Below the pieces are notes generated by a model. The model searched no databases and had not been told where the DNA came from. It saw only the letters and a program-made list of their open reading frames with translations. A DNA stretch of 64,000 nt, from the NCBI RefSeq assembly GCF_010183535.1, contig NC_071331.1, forward strand, positions 4,526,001-4,590,000. Reading direction: 5' to 3'. Within the stretch, counting starts at the first letter, position 1, and every line of letters begins with the position of its first letter. Of this stretch, positions 33,557 through 45,215 are shown in pieces. The stretch is from Caenorhabditis remanei (lineage: Eukaryota > Nematoda > Chromadorea > Rhabditida > Rhabditidae). The translations under genes and the position numbers were made by a program.

Positions 33557-34650
33557 AGGGGCGAGGAAAGAAAAGACGACGCTTTGCCAACCGTCTCTCC
33601 CTCTTTTTTCTGTCGATTCCCATATGCTTTATCAGTGTTTCTATCTCAGAAGACGTCATTTTGAGAATTTCGGAAAAAGAAAAAGACGTGCATTATTAAG
33701 AGAAAATTTGTGATATTCTGGTCCAAATTCGAAGAAAAACGGTTCAGTAGGAAGGGCGGTAGGATCGGCGACAGACAAACAAACATAAAGCCGTTTGCGT
33801 TTGTTAATAGTAAAGATATTTCTTTCTACAATCTTTTAGAAAGTTCATACAAAAAAAAAACAAAAACAAAATATAAATCAGTTGGATTCGAACCACCACC
33901 CTGCTGATTCTCACCCCCGCCCTCAACCACTGCGCCACCGATGCACGAAAAGACGGTCTCGTGGTGAGCGTAGAAAAGAGGGGCGCTTCTCGCAGCAGTA
34001 CAATGACACATACAGTGACAAAATGGTCAGTGTATTCGAAAAAAATGTCAGTGGAGATTCAGGTTTCTCCACAGAATCGTCCGGCTTGAATATTTTTTGA
34101 TCGGACTTTTTGGTTCCATTAGATCTCGAAAAGTTTAGATCGGTGTCAAAAATTCAGAGCGATTCAGTGAATCCTGTTCCCAGGACAGCGAATGGAAAAA
34201 ATCCACCGCATGACCGAAAACTGCGAAAACCACAAAATCCGGTTTTCTGAAAGTTTTACCAGCTAAAAGTATATTGAATTTTATATGAGTATATTGAATT
34301 TTATACGTAGTTTTTTCGATTTTTTCGGCAAATCATTGGCCGTAGCGTGCAGGAGGTGTCTTAAATCACAATTCTGATGTGATATAATGATTCCCCGTCT
34401 CATTTTGCACCTATATACCAAAATTCAAGAAAATCTGTCTGATAGAACTCGAGATTTAAGGAGGTAAGTAAAAAGAATCGGAAATTTTCAGAAATTTCAA
34501 TATTTTCACGTTTCTCTCTGTAAAATTTTTTTGAAAAGAGGTTTTAACATTATTCTTTTTTCTCCGCATAGCCCTGTTTTTTCTCTACGTAGTCATATAA
34601 AAATCTTATTTTTACACCCAAAACTAAGCCCACAACAAAAATCTAAATTC
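33557..34650. other. Flank of the minisatellite with a tRNA-like SINE scrap
   Basis: No coding exon. On the minus strand 33,873-33,945 resembles a tRNA: A box TGGCGCAGTGG (33,938-33,928) and B box GGTTCGAATCC (33,895-33,885), 43 bp apart. The acceptor stem does not pair and there is no clean anticodon arm, so it is a SINE head or pseudo-tRNA. Confidence 0.55.
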
Positions 34651-35509
34651 TAAAAAACATAAAAAAACCAAAACTTTTCAAGCCAAAATGAAATGACTTT
34701 CACACTACGGCTCATAGCTCGGCCGCAAATGATGGAATCACCACCAAATTTTTCAGGAATGACGGGACGGCGATTTCCCAATGGCCACAAAAAAATTTTT
34801 GTGAAAAGCTCAAAAACGGGCAAAGTTATTAGCGATGCAAAAAGGGGGACAATTTGGTCCCTCTGTGGCAAAATTTTTTGGACAATGCGCCTTTAAAATA
34901 TTCACCCCTCATACCTAGTGGGGTTAGAAGAAGAGGTGTGCAGATAAGTAATTACTGAGACGGAAAAAAATCTGTGAAATGATTTTTGGCTTAAAGGTAA
35001 TGCTGTCAAAAATGTCATTGGGCAATTTTTTTTTGAGTACCAGTTATCGAAAATCTGTGATTCTTCGGATGGCCATGAAGGGGACCAGAAGATTAGTAGA
35101 TATACTAGGAATGCAGAAATCAAAAATTTTGGAAAATGAAGTGTATTTGTGTTTTTCGTTAAAAAAGTTTCTGAAAAGCCGAATAGTTTCGTTGTTTTTT
35201 TCTCTTTTTTGAGTGTAATGAAACTAAAAAAACGCTAAAATCTGTAAATTCGACCCTTCATCGAATGAAATTTCAATACCTACGATTCAATTCTAAATTA
35301 GTGCGACGAGAAATTTTTGAAGTTTTGTCAAAATGTTGAAACATGAAGTATTTTACCAAGGTCTGAAAAAAAAACAATCATATGTTTCAAAGACAGTTTC
35401 CGGACCTTCACACGGAATGCACAACCCAAGTATGTGGTACACAAGAAACCGAATTAGGAACCCATTATTTCAAAAATCATCCGTGGGAAACATAGCTTTC
35501 ATAGAACAG
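34651..35509. other. Unassigned repeat-like sequence
   Basis: Phrases such as CGGCTCATAGCTCGGC at about 34,709 echo the minisatellite unit (GGCTCATAAC) and 45,700. I see no exon, RNA or terminal repeat to define an element. Confidence 0.35.
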
Positions 35510-37700
35510 GAATTAAAACATTTAATAAAGTTGAATTCTGTCTTTGTCTCCCCAACAGCCGGTTTTTCAGAGTCTTCTGAATTAACTCCAAAATCTTTCA
35601 TTTTCATTGTTCTCAACGTCTTGTGACTTTGAAATTTTGACTAGCTTAGAAACAACTACAAAACACTCGTACAACTGAAACAAATGTTTATAGTTATTGA
35701 ACAACAGGAAACCAATTTCCCAACAAGAAAACCCTTATAATTGAAATGTTCTTGAAACATAACCTTTCATAATGAAATCTACGCACCGGACATGTTTAAT
35801 GTCTTTTGAGTTTTTGTAGTCTGAATTAAAATTTTTACGAACAAGGAAAGCTCGCCTCGCCCACCCCCCACTTCAGCGCTCCTTTCAGTTTTTGAACACT
35901 GCCGCCAAAAATGGGTGTAGTGCCGCAAAGGGGCGGGGCGAGCTTTCCTTGAACAGAAAAATCCTACTCCATACAACCTGATTCCGAAAATCCCAGTTTT
36001 TATTGAAGTAACCGTCATGTTTCACTTATTTCTGATGAAGTTGTATCTGGGACAGACAGTGATTTGCAAAAATTGAATAGACAAAGTGGAAATCAGTACA
36101 ATTTTGAAAGTTACGAAGCAGAAAATCGTTTTTTTTTCAAATATTAGTTGAGCTCCATTCTTTTTGATTTTTTTTGGGTTCAGAGCGTAAACCACGCATC
36201 TAAATTCAGTAACAATGAATCCAAATAGAAATGAAAATGGATGAACATGAAATCAATATCGATCAATCCTCAAGGGTCTAACTTTAAAAAATTATTAAAG
36301 AATCTTGATATTTGAAGACGGAAAACTTAACGTTAGGTGTTGAAATCAAACCGAAATATTTAGGAAGCATTATAAAAAAGTAATGCTCTTCAAAACTGAC
36401 TTCATCTTTTTTAGAAAGATGGATAGTAATTGACGGAGAATTCTTGTGGCGATTTTGGTACAGAGTGCAAATGAAGCACCGATGAAACGAAACAGATACT
36501 GTTCGTAATTTAGACACAGTGAATATGATTCATTTGAACAGAAAAATTCAATCAGAAATAACAACTCTAGAAATTACCTTTTCAAGTCTTTTGTATTTCT
36601 TTGTTTGTCTTTTCGATGCAATAACAAAATCAAGGCAGAAAAATCTAAATTTATCGAGAATGTTGTAGCTGGACATTTTGAAAATGTTATCTGATTTTCA
36701 GGTAAATACACACAAATTACTAAAAAAAACACTCACTGGAAATAAAAATGGTCTGAAACGAAATTTTAAAAACAGTGAAAACATTGTCCACAATTTATTT
36801 TGAATTCCTGTTTCCCTGACTGCTGAAGAGGAGCATAGTTTGAAAACAAACACTTAATATTGGTAGTTTCATAACTGATTCATAAAGCTGTTCTTCAGTT
36901 TTTTTTCGTTGATCTGCACATGTTGGAAAGATGCAAAAACCATCGAACACAGCAAAAGTGATTTTTCTAATCAAACACATAATATTCAATTGAATCAGAA
37001 ATAGTTTATTAAAAGGAAGGTGACCTAGTTTCGTTCGTTTAAGCAAAATATATCCTAATTTTATATTCATTTTTTCATAATACTAGCGGAATACTGACAT
37101 AATACTGTACACTTCCAGAAAATCACATTTTGATGCAGAACAAACTTTCAATGAGAATCTGAAAAACGTGAAGTGTACAACAAATGATATACAGTTTCAG
37201 ATACATCTTCTCTGTTCTATTGTGATGTGACTGACAATAGGACAATAGTTTTCGAGTACAAATTCTACATTTTTCAATGAGATTAGAATTTCAAATGCCT
37301 GTATATCTATGCAAGTTTCAAAACTTATTCTAGTAAATATGATCAGAAAATTAATAGCTAAACATTTTTAGATGAGGCACAGTCGTGGAGTTTAAGCCAT
37401 GGTATTAGTAAAAACCATTCATGAAAAACTTACGAAACTGGAATTTTCTGTATCCAAATTACATATTCTGAAATTCCAGACGGGAGATGATAGTTTCCGA
37501 AAAACAACCATAATAATAATAACACATTTTATTTGCATTCTTTTTAGAAGTTTCGAAACACGATTGGTTGTGGGAGTAGGTTCAAATCCACCTGAAGTAC
37601 ACACTTCCAAAAAAATTTACATGTAATAGAGAATGAGAGGGACTAACTGAAATAATGTTGAAATGTTCAGAGAACAGCAATGTTTTTTATACCGTTATCA
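35510..37700. repeat. Segmental duplication A, right copy
   Basis: Partner of 24,860-26,540, same order of anchors. It contains the better-preserved palindrome 35,846-35,953 (ends CAAGGAAAGCTCGCC, inner GCCCC/GGGGC arms, no target duplication found). The B-box-like GGTTCAAATCCACC is at about 37,580. Confidence 0.65.
37192..37258 (+). ncRNA. Candidate 21U-RNA locus, variant core
   Basis: CAGTTTCA at 37192-37199; CAAT initiator, 5' U at 37238 (39 nt). Confidence 0.4.
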
Positions 37701-38090
37701 GTACGGCACGATTCTTACAACCACGCTATATCGAAACAAAGAAAATTGTGTGCAAAATTATTAGCCGAGCAAATTCGTTACAACTGCGCCCCGCCGCAAA
37801 CGAGAGAGTATCGCGATATATCGGCGAGAGACGCAGATTTTTTTCTCGCGCCAACAAATATTTTCACAGTTTTTGACCTATTTTCACTATTTTTCGAAAG
37901 TTTTTATGTAATTCGTTCTTTAAAACAGCGAAAATAGGTCAAAAATGGTAAAAATATTTGTTCGCGCGAGAAAAAATTCTGCGTCTCTCACCGATACTCT
38001 CTCGTTTACGGTGGGGCGCAGTTGTAAGAGGGGGTGGGCCGCTAATAAGAGACTCAGAGAAAAAGAGAGATTTTTAAAGGGAATAGTTAA
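37697..38090. mobile_element. Copy of the 26,543 MITE, split and right-truncated
   Basis: The left part (GGCACGATTCTTACAACCACG ... GTGTGCAAAA) and the part after the inner element (AGAGACTCAGAGAAAAAGAG) are contiguous in the copy at 26,543-26,681. The right terminal repeat is missing. Confidence 0.6.
37761..38045. mobile_element. TA-flanked palindromic MITE inserted in another MITE
   Basis: 285 bp between two TA dinucleotides (37,759-37,760 and 38,046-38,047). Inverted ends start TTAGCCG/CGGCTAA-like, followed by ACAACTGCGCCCC against GGGGCGCAGTTGT and long inner arms (ACGAGAGAGTAT, CTCGCGCCAACAAATATTTT). The paralogous copy at 26.6 kb shows the empty site. This gives independent proof of insertion. 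Confidence 0.8.
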
Positions 38091-38930
38091 ATTTTATTTT
38101 AAAATCTAGGTCTGTTAACCCTGACTCTATTGAAATGACAATCAAAACACCTGTCAGAAACATCACAGTATTAATCGTATATTGTTTTCGTTTAAGACCA
38201 CACTGTTTATTTTGTTCTCATTTTTGAAACGCCCACAGGTTTTTTAGAGTTTTTTAGAGGCCTAATTTCCGTGTTGGACCTCGGCACAGCCCGTATGGAC
38301 ATGCGAACAGGAAGTTTTTTGTGAAAGCTGAGACATTATTGCGTTTGAAAAAGTAAAGAAACTTATTTTATAATTCAGAAACAGGTAAAAATGTTGAAAT
38401 GAAAAAAAGTTTAACTTCAAATATCAACTTGTTTCAAGTTGTTTTCATTTTTTTTGGACAGATCAATAACAAATTACTCTAAGAGGCAAATTTACAATTT
38501 CCACAAAGCGCATAAAAGCATAGAACGCTCTTTTCACGTGCTCCAGATCCTATACCATACAACCTGATTCCGAAAATCAAAGTTTTTATTGAAGAAATCT
38601 TCGTGTTTAATTAAAACATTCAGTTATTGAGAACATTTTTTTTCAGATAGTCAATTTCAGTACAAAATTGACAAAGTCTGATAGTCTACAGTATTCCGGT
38701 GCGGACAATGAAAACAAAAAATCGTTCATTATATGATATAAATAAATGATATAATATTTATCGTTTTTATATTTTCTATATTTATCGTTTTTATATTTTC
38801 TATATTTATCGTTTTTATATTTTCTATATTTATCGTTTTTATATTTTCAAGTTCATTGAATACAATAATCTGAAACATGGAAAAATAGTAAATATTTTAT
38901 AAAAGTCACTGAGAGTTTTCATTGTCAAAT
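38048..38930. other. No gene seen; 24-bp tandem repeat
   Basis: A+T-rich. The only structure is the four-fold 24-bp repeat at 38,758-38,850. A one-mismatch core AGAAACAG lies at 38,377. Confidence 0.45.
38758..38850. repeat. 24-bp tandem repeat, 4 copies
   Basis: Unit TCGTTTTTATATTTTCTATA plus TTTA, starting at 38,761, 38,785, 38,809 and 38,833. Confidence 0.85.
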
Positions 38931-38996
38931 TTGGATTTAAAGAGATCAAACTGACAACTCTTACGAATACAACATTTTATGCATTTTTTGAAACAG
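38930..38996 (-). ncRNA. Predicted 21U-RNA (piRNA) locus, tandem pair 1
   Basis: Exact core on minus at 38989-38996; CAGT initiator, 5' U at 38950 (39 nt). Confidence 0.6.
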
Positions 38997-39011
38997 ATAG
39001 TTTTGAAACAG
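38946..39011 (-). ncRNA. Predicted 21U-RNA (piRNA) locus, tandem pair 2
   Basis: Second exact core on minus at 39004-39011, 15 bp from the first. It has its own phased initiator: 5' U at 38966 (38 nt). Confidence 0.6.
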
Positions 39012-39344
39012 ACATCTTGATATTGTAGAGGTCGATACAAGTTGTCAGTTACTTACAGAGGCTCTGAGTATTCATCTAAAAGTTTGTGTTGCTGAAAAGT
39101 GCAGTTGACACCGGTAGAATTTTTCACAAAACTGTATAACGTCAAGGTAATCTCAATTTTGTGTGACAGCCCCCGTATCGAATACCATTAAACATTGGAT
39201 AAACAAAATCCCAATGATAAATTTTATTGTTTTCAAGCTTTTTGGAAGTTTTGAAGCAGCAAATGTTATTTTTGAATTTTGACTGAAAGAGAGCATTGAT
39301 AAGAAGCCAAAGAATTCTAACTATTATTGCAAAAATAGACTGAA

Positions 39345-40520
39345 TTGGTGAATTAGCACATTTTGAATCAGTAATTTATTTTTTAAATATTGAAAAAACG
39401 ATATAAGTGATCAAAATATCAGGTTTTATTTAATTTTTATAAGATTCCTATTTTCCAGCAAGACAAGTAAATTTAGATTAAATATAATTTCTGTACAGAC
39501 ACGATCGAAACAAAATTTCAGAAACGTTATGAAGTTGTGACAAATTCCGAAAACAGTAATTTTTTGGGATGTGTAATTGTTGAAAACGGTTTGTAGAACA
39601 AGGTTCTGAAAGAAACATACATTTGACTCAATAAATCAGATATTCAGAATTATGAGCTTTCAGATGTTGATTCTCGAGGGACTCAATCAGGTGAATCGAA
39701 ATATTAAGATTTCTTAAATTCGAACTTAAGAAGTAGTTTTTTGGACTTTGGAATGATTTGAAAATCTGTATTTTCCACTGTTTTCAGTGATTTTTAGCTG
39801 AAAATGTGTAAAATTATTTCAACTAGCTTGGAAAGTATATTTACTGATGATTTTGAGTTTCTAAAGGAAGCTCCGCAACTTTAAAAGCGCATAGGATATG
39901 TGAAATTTCAAAATTCCGCACACCTAGTATTGATAATACTCAATCAAACCGTCTCAACGCCCTGATTCCGATTATCTAATTTATTTTTGCCAGAAATTCA
40001 ATAAATGCTTAAAAATGTTATTTTTATCAATTTCATATAAACCAAACGAAGCGGCAGGTGTGTCTTCATCATTAAACAAGATAGCTTGTGGAAAGTGGAG
40101 AGGGAAAAGAAAGAGAGATAGGTACTTTATGTCTATTCCCTCTCAAATTCTAGTCACAACTCCCCTCAAATGAGTTATTGGTAAGTACAAAAATTGAAAA
40201 GTACTAGATGAGTGACATGCCTTTTGGGTGATTTTCGGAGCAAAATCATCAAAAAATTGATGACTTTTGGGCTTTTAAAACTAAACTTTGCAATTTTCTT
40301 GGTCTTAAATCGAAAAAGTTCAGTTTCTTAAATGGTAATAGTCATTTTTGTGATTTTTATGGGTTTTCTGATGGAAAATTGGTTTCAAATAATTATACAA
40401 ACAGTTTCAAATATTTCAAATCATAGTTTTCAGATATCCTACCGGAATGGATGTCGAACAAAGAGTATTCTTGATTTTTTTTGAATTAATTAGATTTTCG
40501 AGGATTTTGTGATGAGGTGA
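39345..40520. repeat. Segmental duplication C, left copy (element-free)
   Basis: Collinear with 43,345-45,330. Anchors: GTGAATTAGCACATTTTG, ATAAGATTCCTATTTT, GACAAATTCCGAAAACAGTA, GTGAAATTTCAAAATTCCGC, CATATAAACCAAACG and GGATGTCGAACAA. This copy lacks three insertions present in the other and so shows their empty sites. Around 40,020-40,190 both copies share an AAAGTGGAGAGGGAAAAGAA block that could be an old promoter region; no intact gene follows. Confidence 0.7.
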
Positions 40521-40589
40521 GCACTATCAAGAAGTGCTAGATGAAAGTTAAGTCAGTTGTCTTCTATTCAAAGATCCATTCTGTGTTCA

Positions 40590-41640
40590 ATGTGGGAATT
40601 GTTGTGAAATTTCGGTCTTCTCTCCATCTACGGAATAGCCCTAGCTGACGATGAGCAACCTTGTTATTTTGCAAATACCGGCGATGATGCTGCAAAGGAT
40701 CAAAAATTCGGCGCCCTTTTCATCCAAACGATGAGAAACGTTATCAAAGAGCCCTGAGGTCATTAGGATTCTGTTCCAACCCGATTTCGTGATTGTTGGG
40801 GGGTACTCGATTTTAGAACTCGGAAAGATAGAACTCCGACAAAATAAAACTGTAACAATATATAACTGACTAAAATAGAACTGCTACAAAGTAGAACTGA
40901 ACACAATGGAACTGTTACAAAATAGAACTTCACGAAATAGAACTGGACAAAATGGAACTGCTACAAAATAGAACTGCTACAAAATAGAACTCTACCACTG
41001 GTTTTGAAAATGCTTATTGGGCTTAAATAATATAATTTTAAATAGTTTTTTGTTGACTATTAAATAGACAAAGACTTTATCTTCATAAAATAAGTGTTTT
41101 TAGTTGACTTTTCTCCTCGAAAACTGGTTATAATTCTTCTAAAAAGTCACGAATGCAAACGCGCTCCAATCGAACTAGAGTTCTATTTTGTAGCAATTCT
41201 ATTTCGTAGCAGTTCCATTGTGTTCAGTTCTATTTCGTCGCAGTTCCATTTTGTTCAGTTTTATTTTTGTCAGTTCTATATTGTTACAGTTTTATTTTGT
41301 TGCAGTTCTATCTTTCCGAGTTCTAAAATCGAGTAACCCCGATTGTTGGTTGCAACGGCACATACTCGAAAGGTGGATTAATTAAAACTATCACAATTAT
41401 TAATAATCTGATTTCAGAGAAGCTGATTCCATACTTGGAACTTCCATAAAGCAGGAATATGTCGTCTCGCGTGTCTCCTCACCTACAATTACTGTAGAAC
41501 TTGTTTGCAACGTGAAAAAAATTGGAATCTGCTCGTGTCACAAGCTGCAAAAAACTTTTATTGGATCGATCACTGATTTCCTCATCAATGAACAAGAACA
41601 GGAGCTTGTTTATGTGGACATCAGCAGCCGAGCGTATCTC
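40590..41640 (+). pseudogene. Decayed protein gene interrupted by a MULE-like MITE
   Basis: The frame at about 40,610-40,755 reads GLLSIYGIALADDEQPCYFA and onward to VIKEP, then a one-base shift breaks it. The shifted frame continues (VIRILFQPDFVIVG) up to the MITE at 40,800. After the second target copy it resumes (GCNGTYSKGGLIKTI) to about 41,450. A further open stretch of about 60 codons with several cysteines ends at 41,642. I do not recognise the family. Two kinds of damage (frameshift and insertion) make it a pseudogene. Confidence 0.45.
40800..41340. mobile_element. MULE-like foldback MITE (9-bp TSD)
   Basis: 541 bp with terminal inverted repeats GGGGT(T)ACTCGATTTTAG and a perfect 9-bp duplication GATTGTTGG (40,791-40,799 and 41,341-41,349), the size typical of Mutator-like elements. 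The arms are tandem runs of a roughly 16-bp unit (AAAATAGAACTGCTAC and its complement), so nearly the whole element can fold back. No transposase. Confidence 0.85.
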
Positions 41641-41929
41641 TAAACTTTTTTGTTTTGTGGCTAGAAATAAATTGTTGATTTCCAGCTTTTTGAAAGTTTT
41701 GAAGCGGCATGCAATGCTTTTGAATTTTGACTGAAAGACAGCATTGATAAAAAAGGCGGCACATTTTTCGCGATAACTCTAATACCTTCAACTGTAACAT
41801 CACCAGTCGGTTTACGTCGCCTAAGGGCGACTAAACCTCCTTCCCTACACCACCCTTCTCAGTTTTACAGCGCCTGCGGCGCTTCTTAGCCTAGCAGTTC
41901 GTTCCGATAAAGCACAATTGTAAAATCTC

Positions 41930-42780
41930 TCCTTTTCAGACTCAAATTCTGCAAACTTTCTCAATGGCTTTTACTATCCTAATAGAATATGGAACTTAGA
42001 ATGAGCTGTTTTAGAATTTACCAATTTGAACTTTCTTCCTATGTTTTCCTCCTTTGAAAACAATCTCACAGAAGAACGTGAACTTGATAACTCTTCTCTC
42101 TTCCCTTCCCAAAAGGCGAGTGATCATGCCGATATATTTTATATTTTTTGACTGATCGGCGGCGAGGCCGTCTCCCTCCCTTCAGTAACACAAAATAAAA
42201 CAATTAGTTATAAAAAACCCATGCGGTCGCTGAAAACGATCAGGCGAGATCTAATGGCAAACTCGAATCTTAGGTTACGTAACAGAGGAAAAAGTTTTCC
42301 CCGGTTCTGCTCTCTTTTACTTCTATACGATAACTTCTTTTTTCGATCCTGAAGGAGTATGAATTTTAGAATGAGTGGCTTTTTACTTTACTTTTTCCGG
42401 AACTACCTTCACTGGAACTATTTCGCAATACTCCTACAGATGAACTGGAACTTGATTACTCTTCCTTCTTCCTTCCCTAAAAAGCGAATGATCATTCAGA
42501 TTTCAATTTCTAATTTTTGACTTATCGGCGGCGACGCCGTCTCCCTCCTCTGAATATGGCAGACTAATACCATGTTTTAACAAACCCCCATCCTAGAACT
42601 CATTATTTTTTGAAGGTAGCCGACAAAGTTCCATTTTCACAAATCCCTATCACTTCTTGAGTAGCGTTCTTCCATTAATTTACATATTCATAAGTATAAA
42701 GGAATCAAAGTACTCTTTTTAAGTTCTTGACTGATCGGCGGCGATGCAGCCTCCCTCCGCCACGAAGCTGCGGAAGAAAT
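41930..42780. repeat. Diverged tandem duplication with CGGCGGCGA blocks
   Basis: Units 41,930-42,200 and 42,300-42,560 share GAATGAG, GAACTTGATNACTCTTC, AGTGATCAT and GACTGATCGGCGGCGAGGCC in the same order. A third partial unit ends near 42,770. The recurring GGCGGCGACGCCG is a short palindrome; a similar one lies at 3,060. No exon found. Confidence 0.6.
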
Positions 42781-42857
42781 TCTTATTGTTAACTGCTATC
42801 AGAGTGAATAGTGTAAATAGACTGGTGCGGATACCCTCTTATCCCCCGTAGTGCTAC

Positions 42858-43317
42858 AGAATCTCGACTATAAAAAAGTTATTTACAACTTTCGTATACT
42901 GGGTGTCCATGTTCTTATCAAAACAAAAAACAAAAAACAATTCTCGACAGGCAGGAACGAACTCTCTTTCGTTGCGTGAAGGCCATCTATGTACACCACT
43001 ACACCAAAAACGCGCGGCCGAGGCGCTCTCGAGAATGCAGCCAAGAAACACCGTCATTAGTATTAGGTTGATATTTTGAGCTTTCTACCACCCTGTCGGG
43101 ACACACATCTCAATGCTTTTCACTGTTGTAATCGTCATCGTCTCCAGAAGACGTCAAATTCAACTTTTTCAAAAAAAAAGAAAAGTTCGGGCATCAACTA
43201 AGTCAAATTTCCCATCTACCTATCTAGGTTTCATAAAAATCGGCCCAGTACGGACGGAGTTATGGCTGGCAACATACAAACAGACAGGCGGAATCTGTTG
43301 AATATTATTAGTGAAGA
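42858..43317 (-). mobile_element. tRNA-derived SINE-like element, copy 2
   Basis: Inverted partner of 1953-2399. On the minus strand the A box TGGTGTAGTGG is 43,006-42,996 and the B box GTTCGTTCC is 42,962-42,954. That is the same spacing as copy 1 and closer to the pol III consensus. Confidence 0.65.
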
Positions 43318-43385
43318 TTATGATTGTAAGCATAGATTAAATTTGTGAATTAGCACATTTTGGAACAGTAAAATTATTTTTGATA

Positions 43386-43590
43386 TTACCCATCCGCCGG
43401 TGGCTGACCACTTGCCCAAAGTTCGGCCCGGGGACGCGGAGTGATTCTCGACGCGACTACCGTAGTATAAAACTTTTTTATGGCGAAATTACGGTCAAGA
43501 GCCGCCGTAAATCGAAATTCCGCAACGAGACCCACTCCACGTCCCCGGGCCGAACTTTGAGCGAGTGGTCAGCCACCGGCGGATGGGTAA
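43386..43590. mobile_element. TA-flanked palindromic MITE
   Basis: 205 bp with ends TTACCCATCCGCCGGTGGCT and their inverse, flanked by TA (43,384-43,385 and 43,591-43,592). The paralogous segment at about 39,385 reads straight through as AAATATTGAAA, the empty site. Confidence 0.8.
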
Positions 43591-44064
43591 TATTGAAAAA
43601 AAAACAAAAAAAAAAGCGGTCAAAAGAAGATGGATTTTATTTGATTCATAAGATTCCTATTTTTCAGGAAGACGAATAACCTACCCGCGGACGAAACAAA
43701 ATTACAGAAACGTTGTGAAGTTGACAAATTCCGAAAACAGTAATTTTTGAGAAAAAAACTGAACAAGGTACTGAAAAAACATGTGTTGACCCAATTTTTA
43801 AAAAAGTCAGATTTTCAGAAGATTACGTTTGACGCATCGCTGACTCTCGAGGCAAAAACTACAGTAACCTAGTATATTTAAAGGCGCACGTGTACATATA
43901 ATCTGAGAAACTCCTCTTTGAAAGGTTTCAATAATTTTAGACTTCTGAAATGATTCGAAAATCTGTAACTTTCTTCATTTTCTACTTTTTTGATTGCTTT
44001 TTAGCGAATAGAAACACTGACGATTTTGACTTTTTAAAGGAAGCTCTGCAACTTTTAAGGTGCG

Positions 44065-44194
44065 TGTTATCGAAATAAAGAAGTTCCGACATTTTTTACC
44101 GACGCGTGTTTGCGGACTCAGTGCAAAATTTAATAATTTAGCACTAAGTCCGCAAACACGTCGGTAAAAAATGTCGGAACTTTTTTGTCGCGAC
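44065..44194. mobile_element. Palindromic insertion, class unknown
   Basis: 130 bp absent from the paralogous position (39,895-39,900). Almost a perfect hairpin: AAGTTCCGACATTTTTTACC, CGTGTTTGCGGACT and their inverse; outer ends TGTTATCGA/TCGCGACA. I found no convincing target duplication. Confidence 0.6.
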
Positions 44195-44843
44195 AATAGG
44201 ATAAGTGAAATTTCAAAATTCCGCATACCTACTCATGACTACACTCATTCGAACCGTCTCGACTCGCTGATTCCGAATGCCACATTGATTTTTGTGTGAA
44301 ATTTAAACAAATGCTTGAAAACTCTATTTTTATCAAATTCATATAAACCAAACGGAGCGGCAGGTGTATCTTCGCCATTAAAAAGAATATCGGTGCTGTG
44401 TATGTCCCACCGAGAGAGCCCGTGCAAAGTGGAGAGGGAAAAGAAAGAGAGAAATGAAAACTGAATTCCTATTTCCCCTTTTATTCTATTCACAACTCCC
44501 CTCATGACGCGTTCCCGGATATACGCGTCCCTCCTTTCTTCATGATTATTATTGAATTCTAGTAGATACATATTTTTAAAGTTTTCATAAGGTAAGTATT
44601 ACACAAAAAAGAAAGAACATGTGTAGAATTGTTTTGAAAACGTAGTACTTGGGTTACATTATTGATTTTCGGAGCAAAATTACCAGAAAATTAAAGAATT
44701 TTGGAGTTTTGAAACTAAATTTTGCAATTTTCTTGGTGTAAAACCAAAAAAAGTTTCAGTTTTTTAAATCCGATTTTTCTGATAGAAAAATTGTTCAAAA
44801 ATGATGTCGCAATCAGTTTCAAATATTTGAAACAATATTTTTC

Positions 44844-45215
44844 CATACTTGTCAACGGGCCGAAACGGGCCGACACTGGCCGGCTCGTAACTCGCGTCAA
44901 AATGAATATTATGAAAAATATACCAAAATGTAGATCTCAGCGAGTTCTATGCCCGTGACCTACTACGGACCGGATGGCTATTCGTTAATGTGCTGCGGGC
45001 CGGGAAAAAGTGCCAAAAAACGCGAAAATGGTCAAAAAAGCCATTCTAGCCCGGCCCGCGGCATATTAACGAATAGCCGTCCGGCCCGTAGTAGGTCACG
45101 GACATAGAACTCGTCGAGATCTACATTTTGGTATATTTTTTAGCTCATTAAACTCAGTTTGACGCGAGTTACGAACCGGCCCGTTTCGGCCCGTTTCGGT
45201 CCGTTGACAAGTATG
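44844..45215. mobile_element. hAT-like foldback MITE, CATACTTGTCAACGG ends
   Basis: 372 bp; perfect 8-bp duplication TATTTTTC (44,836-44,843 and 45,216-45,223). The terminal repeats (CATACTTGTCAACGGGCCGA) extend into an almost full-length palindrome that includes CTACTACGGACCGGATGGCTA and its inverse. The paralogue at about 40,428 shows the unoccupied TAGTTTTCAGATATCC. Confidence 0.85.

Noticed and set aside
28721..33664. Repeated 65-aa open frames as a tandem protein gene
   Set aside because: The 119-bp period shifts frame at every unit, each frame hits a stop, and no splice sites join them.
33873..33945. Functional tRNA gene on the minus strand
   Set aside because: A and B boxes are present, but acceptor and anticodon stems do not pair.
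40830..41340. Gene encoding a repetitive protein in the AGAACTGCTAC array
   Set aside because: The array is bounded by perfect inverted ends and a 9-bp TSD; it is a foldback element.
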